NCBI RefSeq assembly: GCF_020131355.1
Contig: NZ_JAHLEL010000044.1
Coordinates: forward strand, 1-64,000
Direction: 5' to 3'
DNA from: Pseudonocardia sp. ICBG1293
GTDB lineage: Bacteria > Actinomycetota > Actinomycetes > Mycobacteriales > Pseudonocardiaceae
Length of the DNA: 64,000 nt
Part shown: positions 17,896 to 27,679 of the stretch, piece by piece
Numbering within the stretch: position 1 is the first letter of the stretch
Layout of the letters: each line of letters opens with the position of its first letter
Made by a program: the position numbers and the translations under genes
The notes under the pieces: model-generated
What the model saw: only the letters and a program-made list of their open reading frames with translations
What the model was told of the DNA's origin: nothing
Database searches by the model: none

Positions 17896-19332
17896 GTGCC
17901 CGACCTCACCCCGGACGAGTTCCGCGCCCTCGGCCACCTGTTCGTCGACGCCGTCGCCGACGCCCGCGCCGGCATCGAAGGCCACCCGGTCCGCGACGCC
18001 GTCGAGCCCGGCACCGTGCGGGCCCGCTTCGCCCGCGAGGCGAACGAGGACCCCGAGCCGCTCGCGGCGTTCCCGTCGCTGGTCGAGGCCGTGACCGGCG
18101 ACGCCGACACCCGCTGGCAGCACCCGGGGTTCCACGCGTACTTCCCGGCCAACGCCTCGCTGACCTCGCTGCTCGGCGAGCTGCTGTCCGGCGGTGCCGG
18201 GACCCAGGGGATGCTGTGGTCGACCTCGCCGGCCTGCACCGAGGTGGAGCAGGCGGTCACCGACCAGCTGGCCAGGGCACTCGGACTGGACGAGACGTTC
18301 ACCCACGACGGCGGCGGGGGCGGCGCGATCCAGGACTCGGCGTCCTCGGCGGCGCTGGTCGCACTGACCGCCGCGCTGCACCGGGCCGCCCCGGACCCGG
18401 GGACCGGCTGGCGGGTGCGCGGGGTGACCGGGCGGGAGCGGGTCTACGTCACCGCCGAGACGCACTCCTCGCTGGCCAAGGCGGTCCGGGTGGCCGGGCT
18501 CGGCGCGGACGGGCTGCGGACCGTCGCGTGCACCCCGGGTACCCGCGGGATGGACCCCGCCGCGCTGGCCGACACCCTCGCCGCGGACGCCGCCGCCGGG
18601 CTGGTCCCGGTGCTGGTCTGCGCGACCGTCGGCACGACCTCGACCGGGTCGAGCGACCCGGTGGCGGCACTCGTCGCCGCGGCGGCGCCGTACCGGGCCT
18701 GGGTGCACGTCGACGCCGCGTGGGCCGGCGTGGCCGCGCTCTGCCCGGAGCACCGCTGGGTGCTCGACGGCGTCAACCCGGGCCCGGGACGCGGTGTCGA
18801 CTCGTTCTGCACCGACGCGCACAAGTGGCTGCTCACCGCCTTCGACGCCTCGCTGCTCTGGGTGCGCGACGCCCGCGCGCTGCCGGCTGCGCTGTCGATC
18901 ACCCCGCCCTACCTGCGCGACGCGCGCTCCGACTCCGGCGCCGTCGTGGACTTCCGGGACTGGCAGGTGCCGCTGGGGCGGCGGTTCCGGGCGCTGAAGC
19001 TGTGGGCGGTGCTGCACGGCCAGGGACTGCCCGGGCTGCGGTCACATCTGCGCGGGCACGTCGCGCTCGCGGCCGAGCTGGCCGACCGGATCCGGGCGCA
19101 CGCGGACCTGGAGCTGGCGTGCGCGCCGGTCCTGTCGCTGGTGTGCCTGCGCTCGCGCGCCGGCGACGCCGCGACGACCGCGCTGCGGGAGCGGGCCGAC
19201 GCCGACGGCCGGGTGCTGCTCAGCGGCACCGAGGTCGACGGGCACCCGGTGGTGCGGGTGGCCTTCGGTGGGGTCACGACCACCCGGGAGCACCTCGACG
19301 TCGTGTGGGATGTCCTGTCTGCCCGATCGTGA
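17896..19332 (+). CDS. PLP-dependent group II amino-acid decarboxylase
   Basis: A 478-residue decarboxylase of the aromatic-L-amino-acid/DDC type. Seen: HPGFHAYFPANASLTSLLGELLSGG, GTQGMLWSTSPACTEVE, VHVDAAWAG, and the PLP lysine in FCTDAHKWL. Start is the GTG at 17896, 11 bp after the cobW stop. Phe, Tyr, Trp or Glu could be substrates; the sequence does not settle it. It lies next to the iron-uptake block, but an iron-box-like site separates them, so a siderophore role (as for DesA) is possible but unsupported. Confidence 0.87.
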   Translation: MPDLTPDEFRALGHLFVDAVADARAGIEGHPVRDAVEPGTVRARFAREANEDPEPLAAFPSLVEAVTGDADTRWQHPGFHAYFPANASLTSLLGELLSGGAGTQGMLWSTSPACTEVEQAVTDQLARALGLDETFTHDGGGGGAIQDSASSAALVALTAALHRAAPDPGTGWRVRGVTGRERVYVTAETHSSLAKAVRVAGLGADGLRTVACTPGTRGMDPAALADTLAADAAAGLVPVLVCATVGTTSTGSSDPVAALVAAAAPYRAWVHVDAAWAGVAALCPEHRWVLDGVNPGPGRGVDSFCTDAHKWLLTAFDASLLWVRDARALPAALSITPPYLRDARSDSGAVVDFRDWQVPLGRRFRALKLWAVLHGQGLPGLRSHLRGHVALAAELADRIRAHADLELACAPVLSLVCLRSRAGDAATTALRERADADGRVLLSGTEVDGHPVVRVAFGGVTTTREHLDVVWDVLSARS

Positions 19333-19337
19333 CCGGT

Positions 19338-19356
19338 ATGGGTAAGGTTCGCCTGT
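19338..19356 (+). promoter_or_regulatory. Iron box-like site before the siderophore-binding gene
   Basis: ATGGGTAAGGTTCGCCTGT matches the DmdR/IdeR consensus TTAGGTTAGGCTAACCTAA at 11 of 19 positions, including the AGG and CCT cores. It lies about 80 bp upstream of the ATG at 19439. A weak match, but the context is right. Confidence 0.55.
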
Positions 19357-19438
19357 CCACCCGGAAGGGTGCACTGCCCTGTTCCCCCGGCGCCCGGTGC
19401 ACCCCGCCCGCACGGGTCCCGTCGAAAGGACCGCCCCC

Positions 19439-20428
19439 ATGCCCCGACCCCTGCTCCGCGCGCTCGCCGCGTGCGTGGTCCTGGTGCTGGCACTCGCCGG
19501 CTGCTCCTCCGGGGCCTCCGACGACGCGGCACCACCCGCACCCGCCGGGGACGCCCCCGCCGGGGCGTTCCCGGTCACCCTGACCCACGCCTTCGGGGAG
19601 ACGACGATCCCCGCCGCACCGCAGCGGGTGGTGACCGTCGGCTTCAACGACGCCGACTTCGCCCTCGCCCTCGGGGTGACGCCGGTCGGGGTCCGGGAGA
19701 ACATCGGCGACTACGACTACGCGCAGCGCCCCTGGGCGCAGGAGGCACTCGGCGGGACGCAGCCGCAGCTGCTCACCGGGGCGGAGATCCCCGTGGAGCA
19801 GGTCGCCGCGCTGAACCCCGATCTGATCCTCGGCGTCTACTCCTTCATGGACCAGGCGACCTACACCGCGCTGTCGCAGATCGCGCCGACCGTCGCCCAG
19901 GGCACCCCGGACGGCACGAACGCCGCCGGCTGGGAGGAGCAGACCCGCATCACCGGGCCGGCCACCGGCCGCACCGAGCAGGCCGAGCAGGTCATCGCCG
20001 CGACCCGCGCGAAGTTCGACGAGGCGAAGGCGGCCCACCCCGACTTCGCGGGAAAGAACCTGAAGATGGACTTCTTCATCGAGGGCGTCCCCTACGACAT
20101 GGGTACCGACGACCTGCGCGCCCAGATCTTCGCCGGCCTCGGCTTCACCGTGCGTCCCGACACGCAGACCCTGTCCCTCGAACGACAGGGCGACCTGGAC
20201 GGCGACGTGCTGGTGGTCCTGGGCCGCTCGCGCGCGGAGTCCGAGGCCGACCCGGTCTTCCGCGCGATCCCGGCGGTCCAGCAGGGCCGGGTCGCCTACC
20301 TCGGGCCGTTCGAGACCGAGTTCGCCGCCGCGCTGGGCTACTCCAGCCCGCTGTCGCTGCCCTACGCCATCGACGCCGTCGTGCCGCAGCTCGACGCCGC
20401 ACTGCAGGGCCGCGCCCCGGGCAACTGA
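19439..20428 (+). CDS. Iron-siderophore ABC transporter substrate-binding lipoprotein
   Basis: A 329-residue FepB/FhuD-type periplasmic-binding-protein homologue, anchored as a lipoprotein. Signal peptide LLRALAACVVLVLALAGC with lipobox LAGC and acylated Cys22; then a two-lobe domain (TLTHAFGETTIPAAPQRVVTVGFND, EQVAALNPDLILGV). GAAAGGA at 19424-19430 precedes the ATG. It captures a ferric siderophore, probably for import, but no FepD/FepG-type permease gene is present nearby. The next genes are fused ABC exporter-type half transporters, so uptake through an IrtAB-like pair is the likeliest use. Confidence 0.9.
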   Translation: MPRPLLRALAACVVLVLALAGCSSGASDDAAPPAPAGDAPAGAFPVTLTHAFGETTIPAAPQRVVTVGFNDADFALALGVTPVGVRENIGDYDYAQRPWAQEALGGTQPQLLTGAEIPVEQVAALNPDLILGVYSFMDQATYTALSQIAPTVAQGTPDGTNAAGWEEQTRITGPATGRTEQAEQVIAATRAKFDEAKAAHPDFAGKNLKMDFFIEGVPYDMGTDDLRAQIFAGLGFTVRPDTQTLSLERQGDLDGDVLVVLGRSRAESEADPVFRAIPAVQQGRVAYLGPFETEFAAALGYSSPLSLPYAIDAVVPQLDAALQGRAPGN

Positions 20429-20572
20429 CGCCGGCCGCTGCCGGGGTGGACGCGCCCGCTCGTCGTCCACCCCGGCAGCCCCTCCGTGACCGGGTCCGGG
20501 TCCGGGTGGAGCCGACGCCCGGTGCGACCCGGCGCCGGCCCCACACACCCACCGTCATGATCGCGACGCGGT

Positions 20573-20591
20573 GGTGAGGTTAGCCTCCCTT
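20573..20591 (+). promoter_or_regulatory. Iron box-like site overlapping the ABC operon start
   Basis: GGTGAGGTTAGCCTCCCTT contains the AGGTTAGCCT core and ends 1 bp before the ATG at 20593. Repressor binding here would block transcription of both ABC genes. Confidence 0.55.
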
Positions 20592-20592
20592 C

Positions 20593-22335
20593 ATGACCGA
20601 GCACACGGGCACCGGTGACACACGGGTCACCGCACGGGAGGTGGTCCGCAGCACGATCAGGTCGTTCCGCGGCCGGGTCGCGGCGGCGACCGTCCTGCTG
20701 TGCGGGCACCAGGTGGGTGAGGCGCTGGTACCGGTCCTGGTCGGCGTCGTGATCGACCGCGCGGTCACCACCGGCGACACGGGCAGCCTGGTGCTCTGGC
20801 TGCTGGTGCTGGCCGCGGACTTCGCGATGCTGTCCTACAGCTACCGGTTCGGCGCCCGCCAGGCCCTGCACGCCGACCTGCGGGCCGACGCCGGGCTGCG
20901 CACCCGGGTAGCGGCCCGGCTGCTGGACCACCGCGGCGGCGCCGAGACCGGCCGGCTGCCCGGCTCCCTCACCTCGATCGCCGTCGCCGACGCCAAGCGC
21001 GTCGCCATGATGAACTTCTGGATCCCCACCGCGGCGGCGGCCGTGGCCGCGCTCGTGGTCGCCGCCGTCGCGCTGCTGCGGATCTCGCTCCCGCTGGGTC
21101 TGCTCATCCTGCTCGGCACGCCGCCGCTGCTGTGGCTGATCGGCCGGGTCGGACGGCCGCTGGAGCGGCGCAGCGGTGCCGAGCAGGAACGGGCCGCGCG
21201 GGCGGCGGGGACCGCGGCCGACCTCGTGTCCGGTGTCCGGGTCCTCAAGGGGCTGGACGCCGGACCCGCCGCGGCCGAGCAGTACGCGGCGAGCAGCCGC
21301 ACCGCGCTCGGCGCCACCCTGCGGGCGACCCGCGCCGAGGCCGGGTTCCTCGGCACCGTCCAGCTCGCGAACGGCCTGTTCCTCGCGGTCATCGCGCTGG
21401 TGGGTGGCCTGCTCGCGCTCGACGGGTCGATCACCGTCGGCAACCTGGTGTCGGCGGTCGGGCTCGCCCAGTTCCTGGTGGGGCCGCTGCAGACCCTCGG
21501 CGTCGCCGGGGCACGCCTGGCCCAGGCACGGGCCTCGGCCGGGCGGATCGCGGAGGTCCTCTCCGCGCCCCCCGCCGTCGGACCGGGCGGGGACACCCCC
21601 GGCTCCGGTCCCACCGAGGACCCGGCCGGCGCGCGGCCGGCGCTCGCGCTCACCGGGCTGCGGCACGGCCCGCTCGACGGCCTCGACCTCGCGGTCCCGC
21701 CCGGCCAGCTGCTCGGTGTGGTGGTCCCCGACCCCTCCGCGGCGACCGCGCTCGCCCGCTGCCTGGCCCGCGACGTCGCCCCGGAATCGGGGCGGATCCT
21801 GCTCGACGGCTCCGGCGTCGACGACCTCCCGCCGGCCGCCACCCGGGCCACCCTGCTCGTCGCCGCCCACGACGCGCACCTGTTCACCGGCACCGTCCTG
21901 GACAACGTCACCGCCGCGACCCGCGACGGCGCCCCGGCGTCCGCCACGGTCGCGGCGATGGCCGCCGCCCGCGCCGACCAGGCCGTCGAGGCCCTGCCCC
22001 GGGGCGCCGACACCCCGGTGGCCTCGCGCGGCAGCTCGCTGTCGGGCGGGCAGCGCCAGCGGGTCGCGCTGGCGAGGGCGCTGGCCGCCGACCCCCCGGT
22101 GCTCGTGCTGCACGACCCCACGACCGCCGTCGACGCCGTCACCGAGACCGAGATCGCGGCGCGGCTGCGCGAGCACCGCGCCGACCGGACGACCGTGCTC
22201 CTCACGACCAGCCCGGCGCTGCTCGCGGTCACCGACCGCGTGGTGGTGCTGCGCGAGGGCCGGGTCGTCGCGGACGCGACGCACACCGAGCTGATGACCG
22301 ACGACGCCGACTACCGCAGGGTGGTGACCGGATGA
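20593..22335 (+). CDS. ABC transporter half (TMD-NBD), degenerate Walker A
   Basis: A 580-residue type IV ABC half transporter: six-TM domain (about residues 25-300), then NBD. The Walker A position reads VVVPDPSAATAL, lacking the Gly-rich loop and Lys, and Walker B ends HD instead of DE, so this NBD should not bind ATP normally. The signature LSGGQRQRVALARAL is intact. It is paired with the next gene (ATGA overlap), which has the opposite defect. Iron-box control and the neighbours suggest a siderophore exporter, or an importer like mycobacterial IrtAB, though without the siderophore-interacting domain. Confidence 0.87.
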   Translation: MTEHTGTGDTRVTAREVVRSTIRSFRGRVAAATVLLCGHQVGEALVPVLVGVVIDRAVTTGDTGSLVLWLLVLAADFAMLSYSYRFGARQALHADLRADAGLRTRVAARLLDHRGGAETGRLPGSLTSIAVADAKRVAMMNFWIPTAAAAVAALVVAAVALLRISLPLGLLILLGTPPLLWLIGRVGRPLERRSGAEQERAARAAGTAADLVSGVRVLKGLDAGPAAAEQYAASSRTALGATLRATRAEAGFLGTVQLANGLFLAVIALVGGLLALDGSITVGNLVSAVGLAQFLVGPLQTLGVAGARLAQARASAGRIAEVLSAPPAVGPGGDTPGSGPTEDPAGARPALALTGLRHGPLDGLDLAVPPGQLLGVVVPDPSAATALARCLARDVAPESGRILLDGSGVDDLPPAATRATLLVAAHDAHLFTGTVLDNVTAATRDGAPASATVAAMAAARADQAVEALPRGADTPVASRGSSLSGGQRQRVALARALAADPPVLVLHDPTTAVDAVTETEIAARLREHRADRTTVLLTTSPALLAVTDRVVVLREGRVVADATHTELMTDDADYRRVVTG

Positions 22336-24133
22336 CCACCGGGACCGAACCGTCCGGGCCGCGCCTGCTTCCCGTCGCCGACGGCCGCCGCACCCGCGCC
22401 GTCCTCGGTGAGCTGCTGCGCCCGCGGCGCGGTACCGCCGTCGCCGCGCTCGTCGCGCTGGTCGCCGGGGCGGCGGTGAGCCTGGTCGCGGCACCGCTGC
22501 TGGGCCGGATCGTCGACCTCGCCGCCCGCGGGGCCCAGCCGTCCGCGCTGACCGCGCCGGTCGCGACCCTGGCCGGGGTCGCGGTCGTGCAGGGCGCGCT
22601 CGCCTTCGCCGGGATCGCGTTGATCGCCCGGGTCGGCGAGACGATGCTCGCCCGGCTGCGGGAACGCTTCGTCGCCCGGGCACTGGACCTGCCGCTGGAC
22701 ACCCTGGAACGGGCCGGGTCCGGCGACCTCACCTCCCGCGTCACCGACGACGTCCGGTCGTGGGCGAGGCGGTGCGCGAGGCGCTGCCCGAGTTCGCCAG
22801 GGCCGCGCTGGTCATCGGCCTGACCCTGGTCGCACTCGCCGCCCTGGACTGGCGGTTCCTGCTCGGCGCGCTGCTGGCGGTGCCGATCCAGGTGGTCACC
22901 GCGCGCTGGTTCCTGCGCCGTTCCGGGCCGCTCTACGACGCCGAGCGCATCGCGGGCGGCGCCCAGCAGCAGCAGCAGCAGCTGCTCGACACCGCGGCCG
23001 GGGTGGGCACGGTGCGGGCGTTCCGCCTCACCGAGGACCACCTCGACCGGGTCCGCGCCCGGGCCGAGGCCGTCGCCGGGATCGGACAGCGGCTCGTGGT
23101 GCTGCAGACCCGCTTCTTCGGCCGGCTCAACGCCGGTGAGGTGCTCGGGCTGTGCGGGGTGCTGGTCGCCGGGTTCGTGCTGGTCGGCAACGGCAGCACC
23201 ACGATCGGTACGGCGAGCGCGGCGGCGCTGTACTTCATCAACCTGTTCACCCCGATCAACATCATGCTGTTCCAGCTCGACGCCGCCCAGTCCGCGGTGG
23301 CCGGGCTGCGGCGCATCGTCGGCGTCGCCGAGATCGACCCGCCCGCCCCGCCCGCGGACCCGGCCGTTCCCGCCGATGCCCGGGTACGGGTGCGCGGCCT
23401 GACCCACTCCTACGTCGACGGCCACCCGGCGCTGTCCGGTGTCGACCTCGACCTCGCCCCCGGCGCCCGCGTCGCGCTGGTCGGCACCAGCGGTGCGGGC
23501 AAGTCCACGCTGGCCAAGCTCGTCGCCGGCATGCACACCCCGGACGCCGGGGTCGTCGAGATCGGCGGCGTGCCGCTGGAGCGGATCGACCGTCGCGGCG
23601 GGCGACCGCCGGTCGTCCTGGTGACCCAGGAGGTGCACGTGTTCGCCGGGCCGCTCGCCGAGGACCTGCGCCTGGCCCGCCCGGACGCGACCGACGACGA
23701 GCTGCGCGCCGCCCTGGCCACGGTCGGTGCGACCCCGTGGGTGGACCGGCTCCCCGACGGTCTGGACACCGTCGTCGGCGACAGCGGGCACGCCCTGAGC
23801 GTCGTGCAGTCCCAGCAGCTCGCGCTGGCCCGGATGGTGCTGGCCGACCCGCCGGTCGTGATCCTCGACGAGGCCACCGCCGAGGCGGGCAGCGCCGGCG
23901 CGGCGGAGCTGGAACGCGCCGCCGACGCCGCGCTGGCCGGTCGCACGGCCGTCGTCGTGGCCCACCGGCTCAGCCAGGTCGCCGACGCCGACCACGTGCT
24001 GGTGCTCGACGCCGGGCGGACCGCGGAGTCCGGGACGCACGCCGAGCTGGTCGCCTCCGGCGGCCGGTTCGCCGCGTTGTGGCAGGCCTGGACGGGTCTG
24101 CGTGGCCGGCCCGTCGCCGGCGGGGACCGCTGA
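22332..24133 (+). pseudogene. Second ABC half transporter, frameshifted once
   Basis: The TMD begins at the ATG at 22332 (MTTGTEPSGPRLLPVADG), overlapping the previous stop. The frame runs well to SRVTDDVRS at about 22758 and then shifts; the rest (GEAVREALPEFARAALV, through the NBD) is in another frame to 24133. One extra G near 22757 (CGG-GTC-GTG) would restore a continuous protein of about 600 residues. It is therefore a one-base deletion or a sequencing error. The NBD has intact Walker A GTSGAGKST and Walker B VVILDEAT but a degenerate signature (LSVVQSQQ), complementary to its partner. A (CAG)6 run at 22964-22981 encodes six Gln. Confidence 0.85.
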
Positions 24134-24226
24134 GGAGCCGACCGACGCGGAGGGTGCCCCGGGGGGCCACGGGTCCCGCGGGCACGGATTTCCCCGGGAC
24201 CGGCGGGACGGGGTGCGGCGCGGCGC

Positions 24227-25609
24227 TCAGACGACGACGGGTGTCGGCGCCGTCGAGGGCAACGAGGCACCGGTCAGCGAGGCCACGACCTCGCCGGAGC
24301 GCACCGCGATGTTGGACAGCAGCGTCGAGGTGATCCCGTGCGTGTGCTCGGTCGGTCCCTGCAGGTAGAAGCCGGCCCGCACCGGCGTGCCGTCGGCCAG
24401 CGCGGTGGTGCCGAGCCGGTAGTCGCGCCGGACGTCCAGCCGACCACGGGCGTCGCGGGCGCAGGCCTCGTCCAGGCCGCCGGACAGCAACCACAGCGGG
24501 TCGGCGGGGCGGTAGCCGGTCGCGTAGACCACCGCGTCCGCGGTGATGACCTCACGCGAACCGTCGATCAGCGACTCCACCGCCAACTCCACCCGGTCCC
24601 CGACATCCACCACATCGGCCACCCGCGACACGTTCCGGAAACGCAACCGCTCGGTCCCCGCGACCCGCTCGTGATAGTGCGTCCGGTACAGACCCTCGAT
24701 CAACTCCGGATCGACCACCGAGTAGTTCGTGTTCGCGTGATAACCCAGGATCCGGTCCTTCACCTCCTCCGGCGCGGCGAAGAAATCGTCCACCGCCCCC
24801 GGATCGAAGATCCGGTTGGCAAACGACGTGTCATCAGCAGGGCTGTAGCCGTAACGGGCGAACACCGCATGCACCTCCGCACCCGGGAACGTACGGTGCA
24901 GATGCTCCACGGTCTCCGCAGCACTCTGCCCCGCACCGACCACGGCGAACCGGGACGGCGCGGACCCGGCCATCCCGCCGGTGCGGAACAGCAGATCGCG
25001 GTTGTGCCAGACGCGGCCGCCTGCGGTGATGCCGCGCGGCAGGACGGGCGTGAGCCCGCAGGCGAGGACCACGTTGCGGGCACGCAGCCGCTCCACCCGC
25101 TCCCCCGTGCGGACGACCACGTCGACCAGGTCCACGCCGTCCTCGCCGCGGACCGGCTCGATCCCGGCGACCTCGCTGCCGTAGCCGACCGTCACCGCCG
25201 ATCCGGCGGCCGCGCCGATCTCGCCGACCCGCGCCGCGGCCCACTCCAGGTAGTCGTGGAACTCGCGGCGGGTGGGGAACGACGAGCCGTAGTTGATGAA
25301 GTCCGCCAGCCGGTCCCGGTCGTGCAGATAGGACAGGAAGGACAACCCGCTCGTCGGGTTCCGCAGCGTGACCAGGTCCTTCAGGTGCGAGACCTGCATG
25401 GTCGCATCCTCGAGCAGCATCCCGCGGTGCCAGCCGAACCGCTCCTGGCGCTCCACGAACCGGGCGCTCACCCGCGCGTCGGCCGGGACCGACGCGTTGT
25501 GCTCGAGCAGGGCGATGGCGATGCCGAGGTTCGACGGCCCGAACCCGACCCCCACCACGTCGAGTACCTCCGGGGTGGAGTGGGGGTGCGCGTTCGCGGG
25601 GTTCGCCAT
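24227..25609 (-). CDS. L-ornithine/L-lysine N-monooxygenase (SidA/PvdA family)
   Basis: A 460-residue FAD/NADPH hydroxylase that makes the hydroxamate precursor of siderophores. FAD motif VGFGPSNLGIAIALLEH, NADPH motif FAVVGAGQSAAETVEH, the substrate-region HANTNYSVVDPELIEGLYRTHYHERV, and the C-terminal ATGYRPADPLW. Best fit is N5-hydroxylation of ornithine. The ATG at 25609 has AGGA 5 nt upstream. It is preceded by a good iron box. No siderophore NRPS lies next to it; an IS element begins 78 bp upstream of its start, so the rest of the pathway may lie elsewhere. Confidence 0.93.
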   Translation of the reverse strand: MANPANAHPHSTPEVLDVVGVGFGPSNLGIAIALLEHNASVPADARVSARFVERQERFGWHRGMLLEDATMQVSHLKDLVTLRNPTSGLSFLSYLHDRDRLADFINYGSSFPTRREFHDYLEWAAARVGEIGAAAGSAVTVGYGSEVAGIEPVRGEDGVDLVDVVVRTGERVERLRARNVVLACGLTPVLPRGITAGGRVWHNRDLLFRTGGMAGSAPSRFAVVGAGQSAAETVEHLHRTFPGAEVHAVFARYGYSPADDTSFANRIFDPGAVDDFFAAPEEVKDRILGYHANTNYSVVDPELIEGLYRTHYHERVAGTERLRFRNVSRVADVVDVGDRVELAVESLIDGSREVITADAVVYATGYRPADPLWLLSGGLDEACARDARGRLDVRRDYRLGTTALADGTPVRAGFYLQGPTEHTHGITSTLLSNIAVRSGEVVASLTGASLPSTAPTPVVV

Positions 25610-25642
25610 CACGGTCCTTTCGTTGCTTCGGCACGCCTCAGA

Positions 25643-25661
25643 TAAGGCGAGGCTAACTGCA
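25643..25661 (-). promoter_or_regulatory. Iron box upstream of the N-monooxygenase
   Basis: Plus-strand TAAGGCGAGGCTAACTGCA matches the palindromic iron-box consensus at about 13 of 19 positions, including the AGGCTAAC block. It is the best of the three sites here and lies 34 bp upstream of the ATG. Confidence 0.65.
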
Positions 25662-25686
25662 ACACGACGGGGGATGACCCGCCTAG

Positions 25687-27089
25687 TACTCCAGCCGCAG
25701 TTTGTGATGTTGATGTGCGCTAAGCTTCGATCTTGTGCAGGTGGAGGAGGATCTCGAGGCGTGGGCCGGTGGCCTGGATGGGCTGTTCGGGCTGGTGGCG
25801 GGCCGGTTCTTCCGGACGGAACCGCGGCGTCGGGCGCGGGCGTATGTGCGGGGGTTGTTGGCGCCGTTGGCGGGGAAGAACGGGTGGACGCTGGCCGAGG
25901 TCGCCGGTGACACGACTCCGGATGGGATGCAGCGGCTGCTCAACTCCGCGACCTGGGATGTCGACGGTGTCCGTGATGACCTGCGGGATTACGTCGTCGA
26001 GCACCTCGGCGAGTCCGGTGGGGTGCTGATCGTCGATGAGACCGGGTTCCTGAAGAAGGGGACGAAGTCGGCGGGGGTGCAGCGCCAGTACTCGGGCACT
26101 GCCGGGCGGGTGGAGAACTGCCAGCTCGGAGTCTTCTGTGCCTATGCCACGAGCAAGGGCCGGACGTTGATCGACCGCGAGCTCTACCTGCCCAAGTCCT
26201 GGACCGGTGATCGGGAACGCTGCCGAGCCGCGGCGGTGCCTGAGGAGATCGAGTTCGCCACCAAGGCCACGCTGGCCAAGGAAATGCTCGGCCGTGCCCT
26301 CGATGCCGGGGTTCCCGCAGGATGGGTGACCGCGGACGAGGCATACGGGCAGGACTACAAGTTCCGCACCTGGTGCGAGCAGCGCCGGATCGGCTACGTC
26401 GTCGCGGTTCCGCGCAGCCAGTCCGTCCCGTTGTCCCTGGACGCCGACATCTGTCAGATCAGCGGCTCACGACGGGCCGACGACCTGGTCGCCCGCGCTC
26501 CCGGACGGGCGTGGAAGCGCCGCTCAGCCGGTCCGGGTGTGAAGGGAGAACGCTTCTACGACTGGGCCGTGGCCTCGCTGTATCCGCCCGAGAACGCCCC
26601 GGCCGGATGGGGCCGATGGCTACTGGTCCGACGTCAGATCCTCACCGACACACAGCTCTCCGCCGGCGAGGAGCCCGATCTGGCCTACTACCTGTGCGCC
26701 GGCCCGCCCGGCACCACCGACGACGATCTCATCCGCGTCGCCGGCACGCGGTGGGCGATCGAGGAGTGCTTCCAGACCGCGAAGAACGAGGTCGGGCTCG
26801 ACCACTATCAAGTGCGGCGTTACGACGCCTGGTACCGCCACGTCACCCTGGCTATTCTCGCCCACGCCTACCTCTCGGTCACCGCGGCGATCGCCCCAAA
26901 AGACCTGATCACGGGCTCATCCCGCTCACCCTCGCCGAGATCCGACGTCTCCTGGCACCTCTGATCCACATTCCCACCCAGGCGCCGTGCTGGGCCTGGT
27001 CGACCTGGCGACGTCGCCACCAACACCGAGCCCGCGAAAGCCACTATCGACGACGAAGACAGCTCAGCTAACGAAGTGCGGCTGGAGTA
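25687..27089 (+). mobile_element. IS701-family insertion sequence
   Basis: A 1403-bp element with terminal inverted repeats TACTCCAGCCGCA (left end, and reverse-complemented at the right end), flanked by a direct CTAG duplication (25683-25686 and 27090-27093), the family's usual target. One transposase gene, frameshifted near its end. It sits upstream of the monooxygenase promoter and does not visibly disrupt a gene. Confidence 0.92.
25735..27071 (+). CDS. IS701-family transposase with a late frameshift
   Basis: A DDE transposase. The first frame (25735-26964, GTG start) covers nearly the whole protein: VLIVDETGFLKKGTKSAGVQRQYSGTAG with the first Asp, VTADEAYGQDYKFR, and RWAIEECFQTAKNEVGLDHYQVR with the Glu. 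The usual C-terminus (GLIPLTLAEIRRLLAPL ... RRRHQHRARESHYRRR) continues in the -1 frame to 27071. The crossover lies at C-CCA-AAA (26894-26900), a textbook -1 slippery heptamer. So this is either programmed frameshifting or a one-base indel in a dead copy. Confidence 0.85.
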
Positions 27090-27093
27090 CTAG

Positions 27094-27679
27094 GGGGTGA
27101 TCGACGGGCCCCGGCCGGACCAGGTCGTCACCCCTGGTCAGCGCCCGGACGTGACGCAGGTGTCACCCGTTGGGAGTAGAGGACACGACGCTCCGTGCGC
27201 ATCCCGCGACGGTGTCGCGTCATCCGTCCGTGCGTTGCTGCCGCCGGAACCGGGGAGCCCCCGGGAGCGGGCACACGAGGACACCGGTCACGGGTGACGT
27301 ACCGGCGTGGCGGACGGGGCGACGGCGGTGCCGCGCGGGACGTGCCCGTCCCGCGCGACACCGGTGGTGGTTCACCAGTCCCAGTTGCGCACGAGCGATC
27401 CCCCCTCGACCGGAGTGCTTCTCCCCGTCCCGGAACGAACGCCGCTGCGCTCCGAACGTGCGGACGCACGACGCGCTCCACGATCGAGTGATGACGCCGC
27501 CAGCGTAAGCGACGGACAACGCTGCGTCACGATTTAACGTAAATCTGAGGCGTTCGTCGTGGGTTCGGATCCGCTGGGCGCGGATTCCGGCCATCGGAGC
27601 GACGGTGGGGAAGCCTTGCTTTACCCGCGGGTAGCCTCGGTGCGATCTCCCGAACGCAGCCGAGGAACAGGCAGGCGAT
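27094..27679. other. Intergenic region, no convincing gene
   Basis: About 590 bp between the IS element and the GGDEF gene. Several open frames cross it on both strands, but none has family features or consistent codon bias, and they conflict with each other. Notable points are an AT-rich patch around 27525-27547 and a perfect palindrome TACCCGCGGGTA at 27622-27633, about 47 bp before the GGDEF start, which may be an operator. Confidence 0.6.

Noticed and set aside
22964..22981. (CAG)6 tract as a slippage-prone microsatellite responsible for the ABC frameshift
   Set aside because: The tract is in triplets and in frame; the frame break lies about 200 bp upstream near 22757.
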